Part shown: one piece after another, positions 25,027 to 33,262 of the stretch
How the letters are laid out: each line of letters starts with the position of its first letter
How positions within the stretch are numbered: position 1 is the first letter of the stretch
Source: an uncultured Ruminococcus sp.
GTDB taxonomy: Bacteria; Bacillota; Clostridia; Oscillospirales; Ruminococcaceae
Assembly: GCF_902762735.1 (NCBI RefSeq)
Contig: NZ_CACWPP010000027.1
Location: 1-36,880 of the forward strand
Direction of reading: 5' to 3'
Length of the DNA stretch: 36,880 nucleotides
Translations under genes and position numbers: made by a program
The notes under the pieces: generated by a model
Seen by the model: only the letters and a program-made list of their open reading frames with translations
What the model was told of the DNA's origin: nothing
The model's database searches: none

Positions 25027-25365
25027 ATGGAACGAAATGAGTTGACAAAGGAGATAGGCAAGAGGATAAGAAATGAGAGGAGAAAGCAGGAGCTAAATCA
25101 GGAAGAACTTGCTTATCGGGCTGGTATCCATACTTCTTATTATGGCTGTATCGAAAGGGGCGAAAAATGCCCTACCATAGAAACTATCATCAAAATTTGT
25201 AAAGCGATGGATATTCCTGTGAGCAAAATTATACCTGAGAATAATGTGCCGAAGTTGTCACCGGAAGAAAGAATGTTATCTGCTCTTCACAAGCTGTCTC
25301 CCGATAAGCAGGAGTATTTTGCAGACATAATCGAAAATATAGCCGAGCTGATATTATGCGATTGA
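25027..25365 (+). CDS. XRE-family transcriptional regulator
   Basis: A 112-residue DNA-binding protein with an N-terminal helix-turn-helix (about 10-65: IGKRIRNERRKQELNQEELAYRAG, quoted in part as RIRNERRKQELNQEELA, then YYGCIERGEKCPTIETIIKI). The rest is a helical C-terminal segment with SPEERMLSALHKLSPDKQEYF, typical of clostridial regulators. I place the start at ATG 25027; the ribosome site (GTGGGG) is weak. Its 3' end overlaps the next regulator gene by 10 bases, so the two are probably co-expressed. Confidence 0.88.
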   Translation: MERNELTKEIGKRIRNERRKQELNQEELAYRAGIHTSYYGCIERGEKCPTIETIIKICKAMDIPVSKIIPENNVPKLSPEERMLSALHKLSPDKQEYFADIIENIAELILCD

Positions 25366-25562
25366 AAGAACTCCGCAAGAAAAAGCACATTACTCAGCTC
25401 AGGCTTGCCATGGATCTGAATATGAACCAGAACACCATCAGCCGCTACGAAACAGGGGAGAGGGAAGCTGACTATAAAACGCTTATCATGTTTGCAGATT
25501 ATTTCAATGTTTCTGTTGACTATCTCCTTGAACGCACCGATGACCCTACATTTCTTAAATGA
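25356..25562 (+). CDS. Small XRE-family regulator (HTH only)
   Basis: 68 residues, consisting of one helix-turn-helix domain: MRLKELRKKKHITQLRLAMD, then NTISRYETGEREADYKTLIMFADYFNVSVDYLLERTD. No effector domain. The start codon lies inside the previous gene, with no good ribosome site of its own, so translation is likely coupled. A terminator follows at 25599. Two small XRE proteins encoded in overlap may form a heteromer or compete for one operator. Confidence 0.87.
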   Translation: MRLKELRKKKHITQLRLAMDLNMNQNTISRYETGEREADYKTLIMFADYFNVSVDYLLERTDDPTFLK

Positions 25563-25598
25563 TACTTTGTAATGAATGTGAAAAACAGACGATAAATC

Positions 25599-25630
25599 AG
25601 GCGGGCAGCAAAACAGCTGTCCGCCTTTTT
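25599..25630. terminator. Bidirectional terminator between the XRE pair and the MATE gene
   Basis: AGGCGGGCAGC (25599-25609) pairs with GCTGTCCGCCT (25616-25626) around AAAACA with one mismatch, followed by TTTT. Confidence 0.8.
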
Positions 25631-25679
25631 ATGCGTATTTGAAATACTGAATATCTACCGTTATTTGCAGTAAAGTGCG

Positions 25680-27053
25680 TTACTGTACAGTCGCGGGAAC
25701 GGCTTTTGCGCCCAAGCTGCGCTCGGCTTTTCTTATGATGAAAACGTAAAGAATGCTGAGCAGAAGCGCAGCTGCCGCCCATGCTATGGGGGAAGCGAAT
25801 ACTGCTGCATTGAATGCATAGCGCGAGATAAAGCCGAATGCAACAATGCATCGTGCAGCAAGTTCCATGCACCCGGCAAGCATTGTTACTGCCGAGAAAC
25901 CCAGTCCCTGCAATAGACTCCTGAACAGGAAAAGCACACCCAGTACGGGGTAGAACAGGCAGGTGACTCTCAGAAAATGGCGCATGTTCTCAAGTATCAG
26001 CAGGTAGTCTGCCGAGTCTTTCTTTATGAATATCTGTGCCAGCACATCGCCGCAGAAGAATACGAATACCGCTATCAGTGAAGAGTAGATAAGTTCTGCC
26101 GCCAGCACTTCACGAGCGCCTTTGTGTATGCGGTCAAACCTGCCAGCGCCGAGGTTCTGTCCGCCGAATGTGGCTATCGTCACACCGAGCGTTTCCATTG
26201 GCTGTGCTATAAAGTTCTGTATCTTCTGACCTGCCGCCATAGCCGCGACGCAGTTTGGACCCAGTTTATTAACAGCTGTCTGCAAGATTATCGAACCCAC
26301 CGCAGTTATCGAAAACTGGAAAGCCATCGGCATACCGATAGTGAAAATATGTACCATCAGGCTGACATCTATTTTCTTGTCATCAGTATCCATTGAAATG
26401 ACAGCAACATTTCGTACCATGTGTCGCAGGCAAAGCAGACCCGCTATAAGCTGAGATGCGATGGTCGCTATCGCTGCACCTGCAACGCCCAGCTTAAATC
26501 CGATTATCAGTGTCAGGTCAAGGACCACATTAAGCACAGAAGAGATAAGCAGATAGCGCAGGGGAGTTTTGCTGTCACCCAGCGCCCTGAGTATACTGCA
26601 AAGCAGATTGTAGAAAATAGTTATCGGTATCCCGAGAAATATCACGAACAGGTATCTGTATGCATGGCTGAAAAGTTCTTTTGGAGTACTCATTATCCTC
26701 AGCAGATCGTCTGCCAGAACTGTTGTCACCGAAGTAAGCACCAGCGCGATGATGCCTGCCAGCACCACAGCGTTGAACAGTGTCCTGCGCATGCCTTTAA
26801 AGTCCTCTGCACCGAAACGCTGTGCTATCGGTATAGAAAAGCCGCTGCACATGCCTACTGCTGTTCCGATAACAAGAAACATCACCGAACCTACCAGTCC
26901 CACTGCCGAAAACGCTTCAACGCCGACGTATTGCCCGACGATTATCGAATCGACCATATTATAAAGCTGCTGGAACAGACTGCCCGCTGTCATTGGCAGG
27001 CAGAAAGCCAGTATGTTTTTGAGCGTACTGCCTTTTGTCATATCCTTTGTCAT
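25680..27053 (-). CDS. MATE-family multidrug/Na+ antiporter
   Basis: A 457-residue membrane transporter with about 12 hydrophobic segments. It begins MTKDMTKGSTLKNILAFCLP, with the family stretch MTAGSLFQQLYNMVDSIIVG and a second half repeating the pattern (GMPMAFQFSITAVGSIILQ). Members export cationic drugs or metabolites using a Na+ or H+ gradient. I chose the start at 27053 because GGAGG stands 8 bases upstream; an ATG at 27077 lacks one. It has its own promoter. Substrate unknown; it is convergent with the XRE pair, so direct control by it is not indicated. Confidence 0.93.
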   Translation of the reverse strand: MTKDMTKGSTLKNILAFCLPMTAGSLFQQLYNMVDSIIVGQYVGVEAFSAVGLVGSVMFLVIGTAVGMCSGFSIPIAQRFGAEDFKGMRRTLFNAVVLAGIIALVLTSVTTVLADDLLRIMSTPKELFSHAYRYLFVIFLGIPITIFYNLLCSILRALGDSKTPLRYLLISSVLNVVLDLTLIIGFKLGVAGAAIATIASQLIAGLLCLRHMVRNVAVISMDTDDKKIDVSLMVHIFTIGMPMAFQFSITAVGSIILQTAVNKLGPNCVAAMAAGQKIQNFIAQPMETLGVTIATFGGQNLGAGRFDRIHKGAREVLAAELIYSSLIAVFVFFCGDVLAQIFIKKDSADYLLILENMRHFLRVTCLFYPVLGVLFLFRSLLQGLGFSAVTMLAGCMELAARCIVAFGFISRYAFNAAVFASPIAWAAAALLLSILYVFIIRKAERSLGAKAVPATVQ

Positions 27054-27082
27054 TATTATCGCCTCCGTATTTAGCATATCAT

Positions 27083-27111
27083 ATTATAGCAGAAAGCTCC
27101 AATGAATGCAA
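27083..27111 (-). promoter_or_regulatory. Promoter of the MATE gene
   Basis: Minus strand: TTGCAT (27111-27106), 17-base spacer, TATAAT (27088-27083). Confidence 0.8.
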
Positions 27112-27337
27112 CAGAAAATACGAAAAAACTTTTACAAACATTTCGATGCATTTAGCCGTTAATGTGGGCGTTTTTGCGGTAACAACACATAGTAGCTTAC
27201 GAAAATTCATACTTTTTTCGTAAATTATCGAAAATGTAAATGCAATAAGAGGATATGATATATAAGACCACGCTGTTTACAGCGCTGATACGCAGTACAG
27301 CATTATAGATATGATAAAATCAATGCTGTAAAAAGTA
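27112..27337. other. Intergenic region with repeated TACGAAAA motifs and small hairpins
   Basis: No open reading frame with a ribosome site. TACGAAAA occurs near 27119 and 27198, and its complement TTTTTCGTA near 27213, forming an inverted pair with the second copy. This may be an operator upstream of the MATE promoter. Further on are the palindrome CGCTGT-TT-ACAGCG (27271-27284) and TACAGCATT (27296-27304) pairing with AATGCTGTA (27322-27330). No convincing + strand promoter for a small RNA was found. Confidence 0.35.
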
Positions 27338-27367
27338 AAAGGCTGTCAGCAATAGCCGACAGCCTTT
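27338..27367 (-). terminator. Terminator of the J-like gene
   Basis: AAAGGCTGTC (27338-27347) pairs perfectly with GACAGCCTTT (27358-27367); the T tract on the minus strand is short. It begins 11 bases beyond the stop. Confidence 0.75.
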
Positions 27368-27377
27368 GAATGTTTTA

Positions 27378-29432
27378 TTACAGCCAGAATACCAGTACGC
27401 CTATAAGCAGACCTACCAGTGCTATAAATCCGAATACCTTGAACATAGAAGCAGAGAGCTTTTTCTCGGCTTTTTTGTACTTTACATATTCTTTAATAGC
27501 ATCTTCGTGATACTCTCTTTTGAGGGTGTTGCCGACAGTAGGATTGAGCATATCGCTTATATTGACATTCTTGTACTTAGCCTTGATCGCATCAGCTGCA
27601 TGGGCTTCGTCATATCTCTTGTAGCCGTATGCCGAATCGAGATTTGAGCTGTCAGCTTTTTTCAGGTCGATGTCGTCCATAGTAACATCGGGACCTTTAT
27701 TCTCGGAAGTTGCACCGCCGTTGATGAAAACGTGTGTAGTATCGACCTCTTTCATCATCTTGCTGGAACGGTTGGAACGCAGCAGCTTGATAAGTGTATC
27801 GGTGTACAGCTCGTCCTCGATCTCCTGCTCTTCAAGAAGCTGATCGGTGGTCTCTTCGGTCATCGAGTCTACTTCGTTTATGAGGTGTGTCAGTGAACGG
27901 TTGCTGATCTCACGCTCTTCCTCAACGACTTCTTCTTCCACAACTTTTCTTGAACCTGTCGGAGCAGTGAACTGCATTTCGACACGCTCTTCCGCTATGT
28001 TCTCACCTGTGCCGTCAAGACCTGTCAGGTTGACCTGCTTGCGCTTTGTGCCCGTAGCTATGCTGCCTTCGTCAACAATAGCCCTGACACCGCTGCCTGA
28101 TGATGCGAACGGATCGACTGCTTCCAGTGTCCTCTCGCCGACATTGGCAGTAGGCAGGTCGTTATTATCGGGAACATGATAAGATACAGGACCCATTTTC
28201 TCCTTGGGCTTACTGTATTCATCGGGCTTGGCATTTATAGTGAACTTGTCCATCAGACCTTCATCAGAAGGAATATCGAACACGCCTGGAGTATTTGTAG
28301 TAGCTGACGGCTGCTTAGGTTTTGTCGTGTTGACAACAGGTCTTCTTCTCGGCTGGAGACCGTCGATAGCTTCAACATGCTTTACGGGTATCTCTTCTTC
28401 TACCAGTGAAGTTCTGTTATTAGAAGAACTGCTGCTCTGTGAGCTTCCCTGATTTGCAGAAGATGCAGCTGCCTGTGCCGCGATAGCGTCATCAACAAGG
28501 CTGACTTTATGCTCCTCCTGCGGTCTCTGCGGCTGAACAGGTGCAGGCTGCTGAACAGATTCAGCGTGCTGTACAGGCTGAGGTCTCTGCTGCTGTACTG
28601 CTTTTGCCGCAGGTCTGACAGCGGGCTTGGGTGCTTCTTCACTGATTATAGCATCAGCGGTGATAGCAGAAGCGGAAGCCTCGAATGTGTGCTGTTCTTC
28701 GGTCTTAGCGGCAGCGCCTGCTATCTCTCTTGACGCTATCCTCAGTTTTGAGCCTGCGCCGTTTGCCTGACCTATATTCGGTGTAGGATATACCTTGTTC
28801 ACATCTATCTTTGCAGCCTGGAGTATCTGTGTGGCAGTGGTGCATCTCATCGAACCTCTTACCATCTCTTTCAGCGGCAGAAGAATAATGTCTTTAAAAG
28901 TAGTATGCAGTTCAGCAAGAAGCTGATCCCCGCTTGCCGACATGACCGAGGCAGGGAAGCGGTTGTCGAACAGTCTTTTCCATTCGCTCTGCTGAGAAGC
29001 TATCAGCTTGTCTATGTACTTTGCAAGAAGCACCCAAAGATGCGGCTGCTCAAAGCTGCGGTCATTTGTGATGAGCCACATGTAGCATCTCAGGAATGCA
29101 TCATAGCATGTGACATTCTGAAGATTGAGCAGAACATCATTCTCATTGAGTGACTGTGAAAATACACCGTCGGAAAAAGCAAAGCAGCGATAGCCGTTGC
29201 TGGCGAGCTTTGCATAAGCTGTCCTCAGTGTGAGATCATCTCTCTTGAATGGCGGAAGGGCGTTCTGAAAATCAAAATCGGTGGTGTAGCCCTCTGCGCC
29301 GCCCATTGAAAGCAGCTTTTTGTAGGTCGCTGTAAGCTCCTCATCTTCTGCTGTGACAGGCAGTCCGAGTATCCTGAAAGGATTGCAAGCGAACAGCTCG
29401 TTAGCGGTAACTCCAAGTTTCTGGTTTGCCAA
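27378..29432 (-). CDS. Tail-anchored protein with a degenerate J-like N-terminal domain
   Basis: 684 residues in three parts. The N-terminal part (about 1-215) starts like a J domain (NPFRILGLPVTAEDEELTATYKKL) but has no HPD motif, so DnaK stimulation is not expected; the remainder is helical. The middle (about 240-600) is low-complexity: Pro/Gln/Ala/Ser-rich, then acidic. The last 22 residues are a single hydrophobic helix (FKVFGFIALVGLLIGVLVFW), so the protein is probably anchored in the membrane by its C terminus with the bulk in the cytosol. The start is TTG behind AGGGGGAG. I do not know a function; the layout suggests a scaffold or adaptor. It is divergent from the 29797 operon. Confidence 0.78.
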   Translation of the reverse strand: MANQKLGVTANELFACNPFRILGLPVTAEDEELTATYKKLLSMGGAEGYTTDFDFQNALPPFKRDDLTLRTAYAKLASNGYRCFAFSDGVFSQSLNENDVLLNLQNVTCYDAFLRCYMWLITNDRSFEQPHLWVLLAKYIDKLIASQQSEWKRLFDNRFPASVMSASGDQLLAELHTTFKDIILLPLKEMVRGSMRCTTATQILQAAKIDVNKVYPTPNIGQANGAGSKLRIASREIAGAAAKTEEQHTFEASASAITADAIISEEAPKPAVRPAAKAVQQQRPQPVQHAESVQQPAPVQPQRPQEEHKVSLVDDAIAAQAAASSANQGSSQSSSSSNNRTSLVEEEIPVKHVEAIDGLQPRRRPVVNTTKPKQPSATTNTPGVFDIPSDEGLMDKFTINAKPDEYSKPKEKMGPVSYHVPDNNDLPTANVGERTLEAVDPFASSGSGVRAIVDEGSIATGTKRKQVNLTGLDGTGENIAEERVEMQFTAPTGSRKVVEEEVVEEEREISNRSLTHLINEVDSMTEETTDQLLEEQEIEDELYTDTLIKLLRSNRSSKMMKEVDTTHVFINGGATSENKGPDVTMDDIDLKKADSSNLDSAYGYKRYDEAHAADAIKAKYKNVNISDMLNPTVGNTLKREYHEDAIKEYVKYKKAEKKLSASMFKVFGFIALVGLLIGVLVFWL

Positions 29433-29796
29433 AATAACTCCCCCTTATGGTAAATTGTAAAAAATATCGGGATAAAAATTTAAACGGTTAAAAAATTATA
29501 CATTTCATCTGCATAGTTATAGTCTAATACCTTATCGAAACAATTATATCAAATATTATGTCAATATATATCACTATTTGTGAAATGTTTTGTGAACTAA
29601 CTGTTAACTTAGGTGAAAATGACTAAAATTTTCTCTGAAAATTATCTCATTTCCCCTACAAAAAGTATTTGCATTTTTGTGCAAAATATTGTATAATTAG
29701 AATGTATAGATGATTTGTGCAATTTTGGTATCTGCGCCGTCTGTTATTTTGCAGATGACAATTATCTGTCATTCTTTATTTTAGGGGGAAAAAACA
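29433..29796. other. AT-rich divergent promoter region
   Basis: 364 bases separating the J-like gene (minus) from the 29797 operon (plus). Apart from the + strand promoter at 29669-29697 it is AT-rich without clear repeats. A TTGACA for the minus strand lies near 29560 (TGTCAA on the + strand) but without a TATAAT at 17 bases, so no minus-strand promoter is called. Confidence 0.5.
29669..29697 (+). promoter_or_regulatory. Promoter of the 29797 operon
   Basis: TTGCAT (29669-29674), 17-base spacer, TATAAT (29692-29697). The leader is about 92 bases, ending in AGGGGGAA before the ATG. Confidence 0.8.
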
Positions 29797-30516
29797 ATGG
29801 GTCTTTTCAGTAAAAAGAAACCCGCTGCACCCGCTGCAGCGCCAACACCAAAGCCCGTCGATCCTGATGATATTTGGAACACTCCTTCACCAAAGCGCAG
29901 GCAGACAGTGATCGTTAAAGAGTCTAAGTATGATGACCCGATGCCTGAAAATCTCGAGGTCGAGTCTGTTGATCCCGAGATGATAAAGTCAAAGATGGCT
30001 CAGCTCGAGGCAGAACTGGAGGAAAAGAAGAACCAGCCTATAAAGACGCATGCTGATTACGGCACAAGTACTGTTGCTGCCGAAGAGATAATCGATGCGC
30101 AGACAGAGTATGAGAGATTGTATGAGGTCGAGCATGAGAAATATGTGAAGTCTCATCAGGAGGAGATCAGTGTCGCCAAAGAGCAGGGCATGGCGGAGAA
30201 GATGGAAGCTATGTATGCCGAACATGAGGCGAAGGTCGCTGAGGTCGAGAATACTGATTTTGAATTCAGCGAGGTAGGTCAGGCTGAGGTAGACAAAAAG
30301 ATGATAGATCTGCCTTATGCCAAAAAGCCTGAGGATTATCCTGAGTATAAGGATATTGCGGCTGTTTCGGCAGAACCCGATCAGGCTGAGCTTGATAAGC
30401 TCGGTGTGATAGATCACAGTGAAGATCCTGATAATATCGGTAACGTTGATGAGGAGCTGCTCGCCAGAAAAGTAGAGGAGTTCGAGGCTAAGTACGGCGA
30501 CCGCAAGAAAGCCTGA
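29797..30516 (+). CDS. Acidic, partly coiled-coil protein of unknown function
   Basis: 239 residues. A short basic head (MGLFSKKKP) is followed by an Ala/Pro linker, the stretch DPDDIWNTPSPKRRQTVIVKE (quoted in part as DDIWNTPSPKRRQ) and a long Glu/Lys/Ala-rich helical region (about 65-170) likely to form a coiled coil. A charged tail ends GDRKKA. There is no membrane helix or signal peptide. I recognise no family. It is first in a run of four + strand genes and faces the tail-anchored J-like protein across the divergent promoter region; both are low-complexity adaptor-like proteins. The MGLFSKKK start is followed by no lipidation motif. Confidence 0.72.
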   Translation: MGLFSKKKPAAPAAAPTPKPVDPDDIWNTPSPKRRQTVIVKESKYDDPMPENLEVESVDPEMIKSKMAQLEAELEEKKNQPIKTHADYGTSTVAAEEIIDAQTEYERLYEVEHEKYVKSHQEEISVAKEQGMAEKMEAMYAEHEAKVAEVENTDFEFSEVGQAEVDKKMIDLPYAKKPEDYPEYKDIAAVSAEPDQAELDKLGVIDHSEDPDNIGNVDEELLARKVEEFEAKYGDRKKA

Positions 30517-30550
30517 TCTGATCGGTCATTTATGGATAGTTTGGGAGCGG

Positions 30551-31096
30551 ATGATTTTGAATATCAATACTGATAATCCGATTATTAAATATTCAGATGT
30601 TGGGAAGAATTTCCCGTATGACAAGCTGTTTTACGCAACTGTCAACGATTATATCCTTGAGTATAAGAATGCACGTCTCGATAAGCTGACTGACCATGAT
30701 GCATCTGTTTGTCTCGCGAGGATAATCAGACGCATGGAAGTCAACGGTGTACCTGTGCAGCAGTACTTTAAAGAAGAACTCGATGCCTGGACAGATGTTC
30801 CTAATTACACAAGGGTACTGCGTTTGTGTGATCTGATGGCAAGGGATATTTTCTGCTGTTTTGATAAGAACAGATATGATGATGCGGGAAACTTTGCAAG
30901 GGTAAACAGGTTCTACTGTGTGAACACTGACGGCAAAAAGGATTTCTTCACACTTGATGAAAAGGTAAAGTCAGGGCTTTTCAAGAAGAAAAGAACACCC
31001 GAGAGCGAGTATTTCATGGATCTGCAGAAAAGATATGATGCAGGTCTGCTTCCTAAGTCGAAGGAAGATGAGCGCAGGCTTTACGGCGAAGAATAA
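30551..31096 (+). CDS. Soluble protein of unknown function
   Basis: 181 residues, mostly helical, without signal peptide or membrane segment. Recognisable internal features are a Tyr/Asp-rich first part (YDKLFYATVNDYILEYKNAR) and a C-terminal basic patch FKKKRTPESEY. The family is unknown to me. GGGAG stands before the ATG. It follows the coiled-coil gene by 34 bases and precedes the cyclophilin gene by 24, so it probably belongs to the same transcript. No enzymatic motif is visible. Confidence 0.7.
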   Translation: MILNINTDNPIIKYSDVGKNFPYDKLFYATVNDYILEYKNARLDKLTDHDASVCLARIIRRMEVNGVPVQQYFKEELDAWTDVPNYTRVLRLCDLMARDIFCCFDKNRYDDAGNFARVNRFYCVNTDGKKDFFTLDEKVKSGLFKKKRTPESEYFMDLQKRYDAGLLPKSKEDERRLYGEE

Positions 31097-31120
31097 TATG
31101 ATCTGAAAGGAAAGATAAAA

Positions 31121-31594
31121 ATGGTTAAAATAGAAATGGAAAACGGTAAGGAGATACTTATCGAGCTTTATCCCGATGTTGCGCCCATAACGGTCGCTAA
31201 CTTTGAAAAGCTGGTCGGTCAGGGCTTTTATGACGGTCTTATTTTTCACAGGGTCATCAAGGGCTTTATGATACAGGGCGGCGATCCCGAAGGCACGGGC
31301 ATGGGCGGCTCGAATGAGAAGATCAAGGGCGAGTTCAGGTCAAACGGTGTTGCAAATGACCTGAAACATACCAGAGGCGTGATCTCTATGGCAAGGTCAA
31401 TGATGCCTGATTCTGCAAGTTCGCAGTTCTTCATCATGCACGAGGATGCGCCGCACCTTGACGGCAACTATGCTGCTTTCGGAAAGGTGGTCAAGGGTAT
31501 CGAGGTCGTTGACGAGATTGCTTCTGTAAAGGTCGATTTCAATGACAAACCCCTTGAGCCACAGGTGATGAAGAAAGTCACTATCGTAGACTGA
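31121..31594 (+). CDS. Cyclophilin-type peptidyl-prolyl cis-trans isomerase
   Basis: Accelerates cis-trans isomerisation of peptide bonds before proline. 157 residues, single-domain, no signal peptide, so cytosolic. Family motifs: VANFEKLV, DGLIFHRVIKGFMIQGGDPEGTG (quoted in part: FHRVIKGFMIQGGDP), the SSQFFIM active-site stretch and GNYAAFGKVVKG. The catalytic arginine is in FHRVI. It is embedded in the 29797 operon. This is the most clearly identified gene of the run and may help fold the proline-rich neighbours, but that is only inference. Confidence 0.95.
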   Translation: MVKIEMENGKEILIELYPDVAPITVANFEKLVGQGFYDGLIFHRVIKGFMIQGGDPEGTGMGGSNEKIKGEFRSNGVANDLKHTRGVISMARSMMPDSASSQFFIMHEDAPHLDGNYAAFGKVVKGIEVVDEIASVKVDFNDKPLEPQVMKKVTIVD

Positions 31595-31687
31595 TATGAA
31601 CTGATCTGCTGCATATGCCTCTGTATTGCAAAAATATAGAGGCTTTTGCGGTGTATGCCCATTATTTGATTTTCGGGAGTGGTAAAT

Positions 31688-33019
31688 ATGAATTTTAGAA
31701 AAGCAGCTGCGATATTTGCTGCGGTCATGACTGTTTCATCAGCAGCACCCACAGCTTATGCGGCTTATGACTACGGGTACGATCAGGGATACGATTACAA
31801 TTATAATTACGACTACAACTACGATTATAATAACGGCTATGACAACGGTTATGGCTATGATAATGGTTATGGCTACGACTATGGCTATAACGAATGGGAC
31901 GATACGACGACAACTACTGCACCTGTACCGGACTTCGATCCTGCACAGTCGGCGGGTAATGAAGTCACAAGCATGCAGATAAAGACAACGACTCTCGTTC
32001 CCGATAAGCCGACCTCAGCTCCATCAAGAGTGTATCTTCAGGCGGGTACTTTTGATAATAACGAGATCATACCTGTTGAGCTGAAGATAGAAGCTGATAC
32101 AGATGTCTCCAACGCACTTATATCTGTTTCTTTTGATACCGAGCTTTTTCAGCTGGTGAGTACCGAGCTTAATGAGGAAGCAGGCGGCAAGGCTGCTGAA
32201 AACAGCTTTAACGGCAAGTACGTGCTGAACTATACAAATGATGCAGGCAGTAAGTTCAAAGGAACATATGCAACACTCTATTTCAGGCGGCTGGATAAGA
32301 GCTTTGTGTCGTCAACGGTGTTCCTTTCGGTGACAACACTTGATAACAAGACGGGTATACCGATCTCATATACTGCCGAAAACTGCATCATAACAAATCC
32401 CGACAGCACAACTTCTCAGCCTGTTGAGACAGAACCTGTTAAGCTCAACAAGCAGCTTACCCTGCTGATGAGCAAGGGGCAGTGTGAACCATCCGAGCTG
32501 GGGCTGGAGAATATCAGGAATATCGTTGTGGCTGATACTGATGTTATCAGTTATGAAAACGGCGTTATCAAGATACTTTCAGCAGGTCAGACAACTTTTG
32601 ATGTGGTTTTTGAGAATAACGAGCTTGAGACATACGATGTTGTCGTTATGGACGATACCGTTGTTACAGCCTCAGAAGATGCAGCCGTGGATCTGACTAA
32701 AGATCAGCCTGTCGATAACAGTAAGCGAAACCTGTTAATAATCATCGCTGTTGTTGTGGCACTTGTTGTGCTGGTAGTTGAATATCTTGTTATTATGAAG
32801 CCTATCAGCAGAGGCAAAAAAAAGCTGGCAGAGGCAGAAGCGTTCTTTGAGAATGAAAGTCTCGAAGAGGACGATGAAGACGAGGAAATGCGTGCTGAAC
32901 TGCAAAAGGCATTTGCCGCCCGCGATGCCCGCCGCAAAGCAGCAAATGAAGAAGATGCTGATGAGACCGCCGATGCTGATGACGGATCTGACGCAGAGTC
33001 CGATGAGGGCGAAGAATAA
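31688..33019 (+). CDS. Secreted, membrane-anchored cohesin-like protein with Tyr/Asp-rich repeat
   Basis: About 443 residues. A signal peptide (1-25, ending AYA) is followed by a Tyr/Asp/Asn/Gly low-complexity stretch (about 27-70). A Thr-rich linker leads to a beta-sandwich (about 118-240) that resembles cohesins or related carbohydrate-binding folds (GTFDNNEIIPVELKIEAD, ALISVSFDTELFQLVS, YATLYFRRLD). A second small beta-domain (about 250-325) precedes one membrane helix (about 347-370) and a 73-residue strongly acidic cytosolic tail. I prefer ATG 31688 (GGGAG 8 bases before) over GTG 31679. It ends the four-gene run at a terminator. True cohesins bind dockerins; whether this one does is unknown. 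Confidence 0.78.
   Translation: MNFRKAAAIFAAVMTVSSAAPTAYAAYDYGYDQGYDYNYNYDYNYDYNNGYDNGYGYDNGYGYDYGYNEWDDTTTTTAPVPDFDPAQSAGNEVTSMQIKTTTLVPDKPTSAPSRVYLQAGTFDNNEIIPVELKIEADTDVSNALISVSFDTELFQLVSTELNEEAGGKAAENSFNGKYVLNYTNDAGSKFKGTYATLYFRRLDKSFVSSTVFLSVTTLDNKTGIPISYTAENCIITNPDSTTSQPVETEPVKLNKQLTLLMSKGQCEPSELGLENIRNIVVADTDVISYENGVIKILSAGQTTFDVVFENNELETYDVVVMDDTVVTASEDAAVDLTKDQPVDNSKRNLLIIIAVVVALVVLVVEYLVIMKPISRGKKKLAEAEAFFENESLEEDDEDEEMRAELQKAFAARDARRKAANEEDADETADADDGSDAESDEGEE
31766..31897 (+). repeat. In-frame Tyr/Asp/Asn/Gly low-complexity repeat
   Basis: Tandem irregular units of TAYGAC, TAYAAY and GGYTAY encode about 44 residues of mostly Tyr, Asp, Asn and Gly (units such as YDYNYDYN and NGYDNGYG). 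Both alternating codons are used, so the bias is at protein level and not only simple nucleotide slippage. Confidence 0.85.
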
Positions 33020-33032
33020 GCAGAATATTTTT

Positions 33033-33063
33033 GGCTGCGCCGTTTTTACTGCGCAGCCTTTTT
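33033..33063 (+). terminator. Terminator of the 29797-33019 run
   Basis: GGCTGCGC (33033-33040) pairs perfectly with GCGCAGCC (33051-33058), followed by TTTTT. It lies 14 bases after the stop. Confidence 0.88.
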
Positions 33064-33110
33064 GCATATCACATCGGAATATACGGCTTGCAATACCATT
33101 CGGCTGACAC

Positions 33111-33229
33111 GAGAGCTTTATAGCAATCCGCCTTAAAATTCAGACAAAATCCAGTCACAAAACCCATAGATCCTAGCTTTTGCGACTGGATTTTGTGAAT
33201 TTAAACAGTTGGATTGCTATAAGGCTTTC
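33111..33229. repeat. 119-bp near-perfect hairpin element (MITE-like)
   Basis: The outer arms (33111-33129 and 33211-33229) are 19 bases with 17 matches, including the perfect TATAGCAATCC / GGATTGCTATA. A second block, AAATTCAGACAAAATCCAGTC, continuing to CACAAAA, pairs with TTTTGCGACTGGATTTTGTG then AATTT with few differences. The total is a long foldback of about 50 bp per arm with a loop near 33165-33176. TA lies at each outer end of the strict arms (33119-33120 and 33220-33221), as left by TA-targeting IS630/Tc1-type elements. It encodes no protein. There is no second copy in this window. Confidence 0.7.
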
Positions 33230-33262
33230 CCTGCATTATTTAAAACAGATACCCATATAGAA

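Noticed and set aside
25027-25562. Toxin-antitoxin module
   Set aside because: Both proteins are XRE-type DNA-binding proteins; neither resembles a toxin, and the zinc-ribbon protein is a membrane protein without toxin features.
27241-27337. A small RNA gene with serial hairpins
   Set aside because: The hairpins are present, but no convincing + strand promoter could be found; they may equally belong to the 3' region of the J-like transcript.
27378-29432. Classical DnaJ co-chaperone
   Set aside because: The N terminus resembles a J domain but the essential HPD motif is missing, and there are no zinc or C-terminal DnaJ domains.
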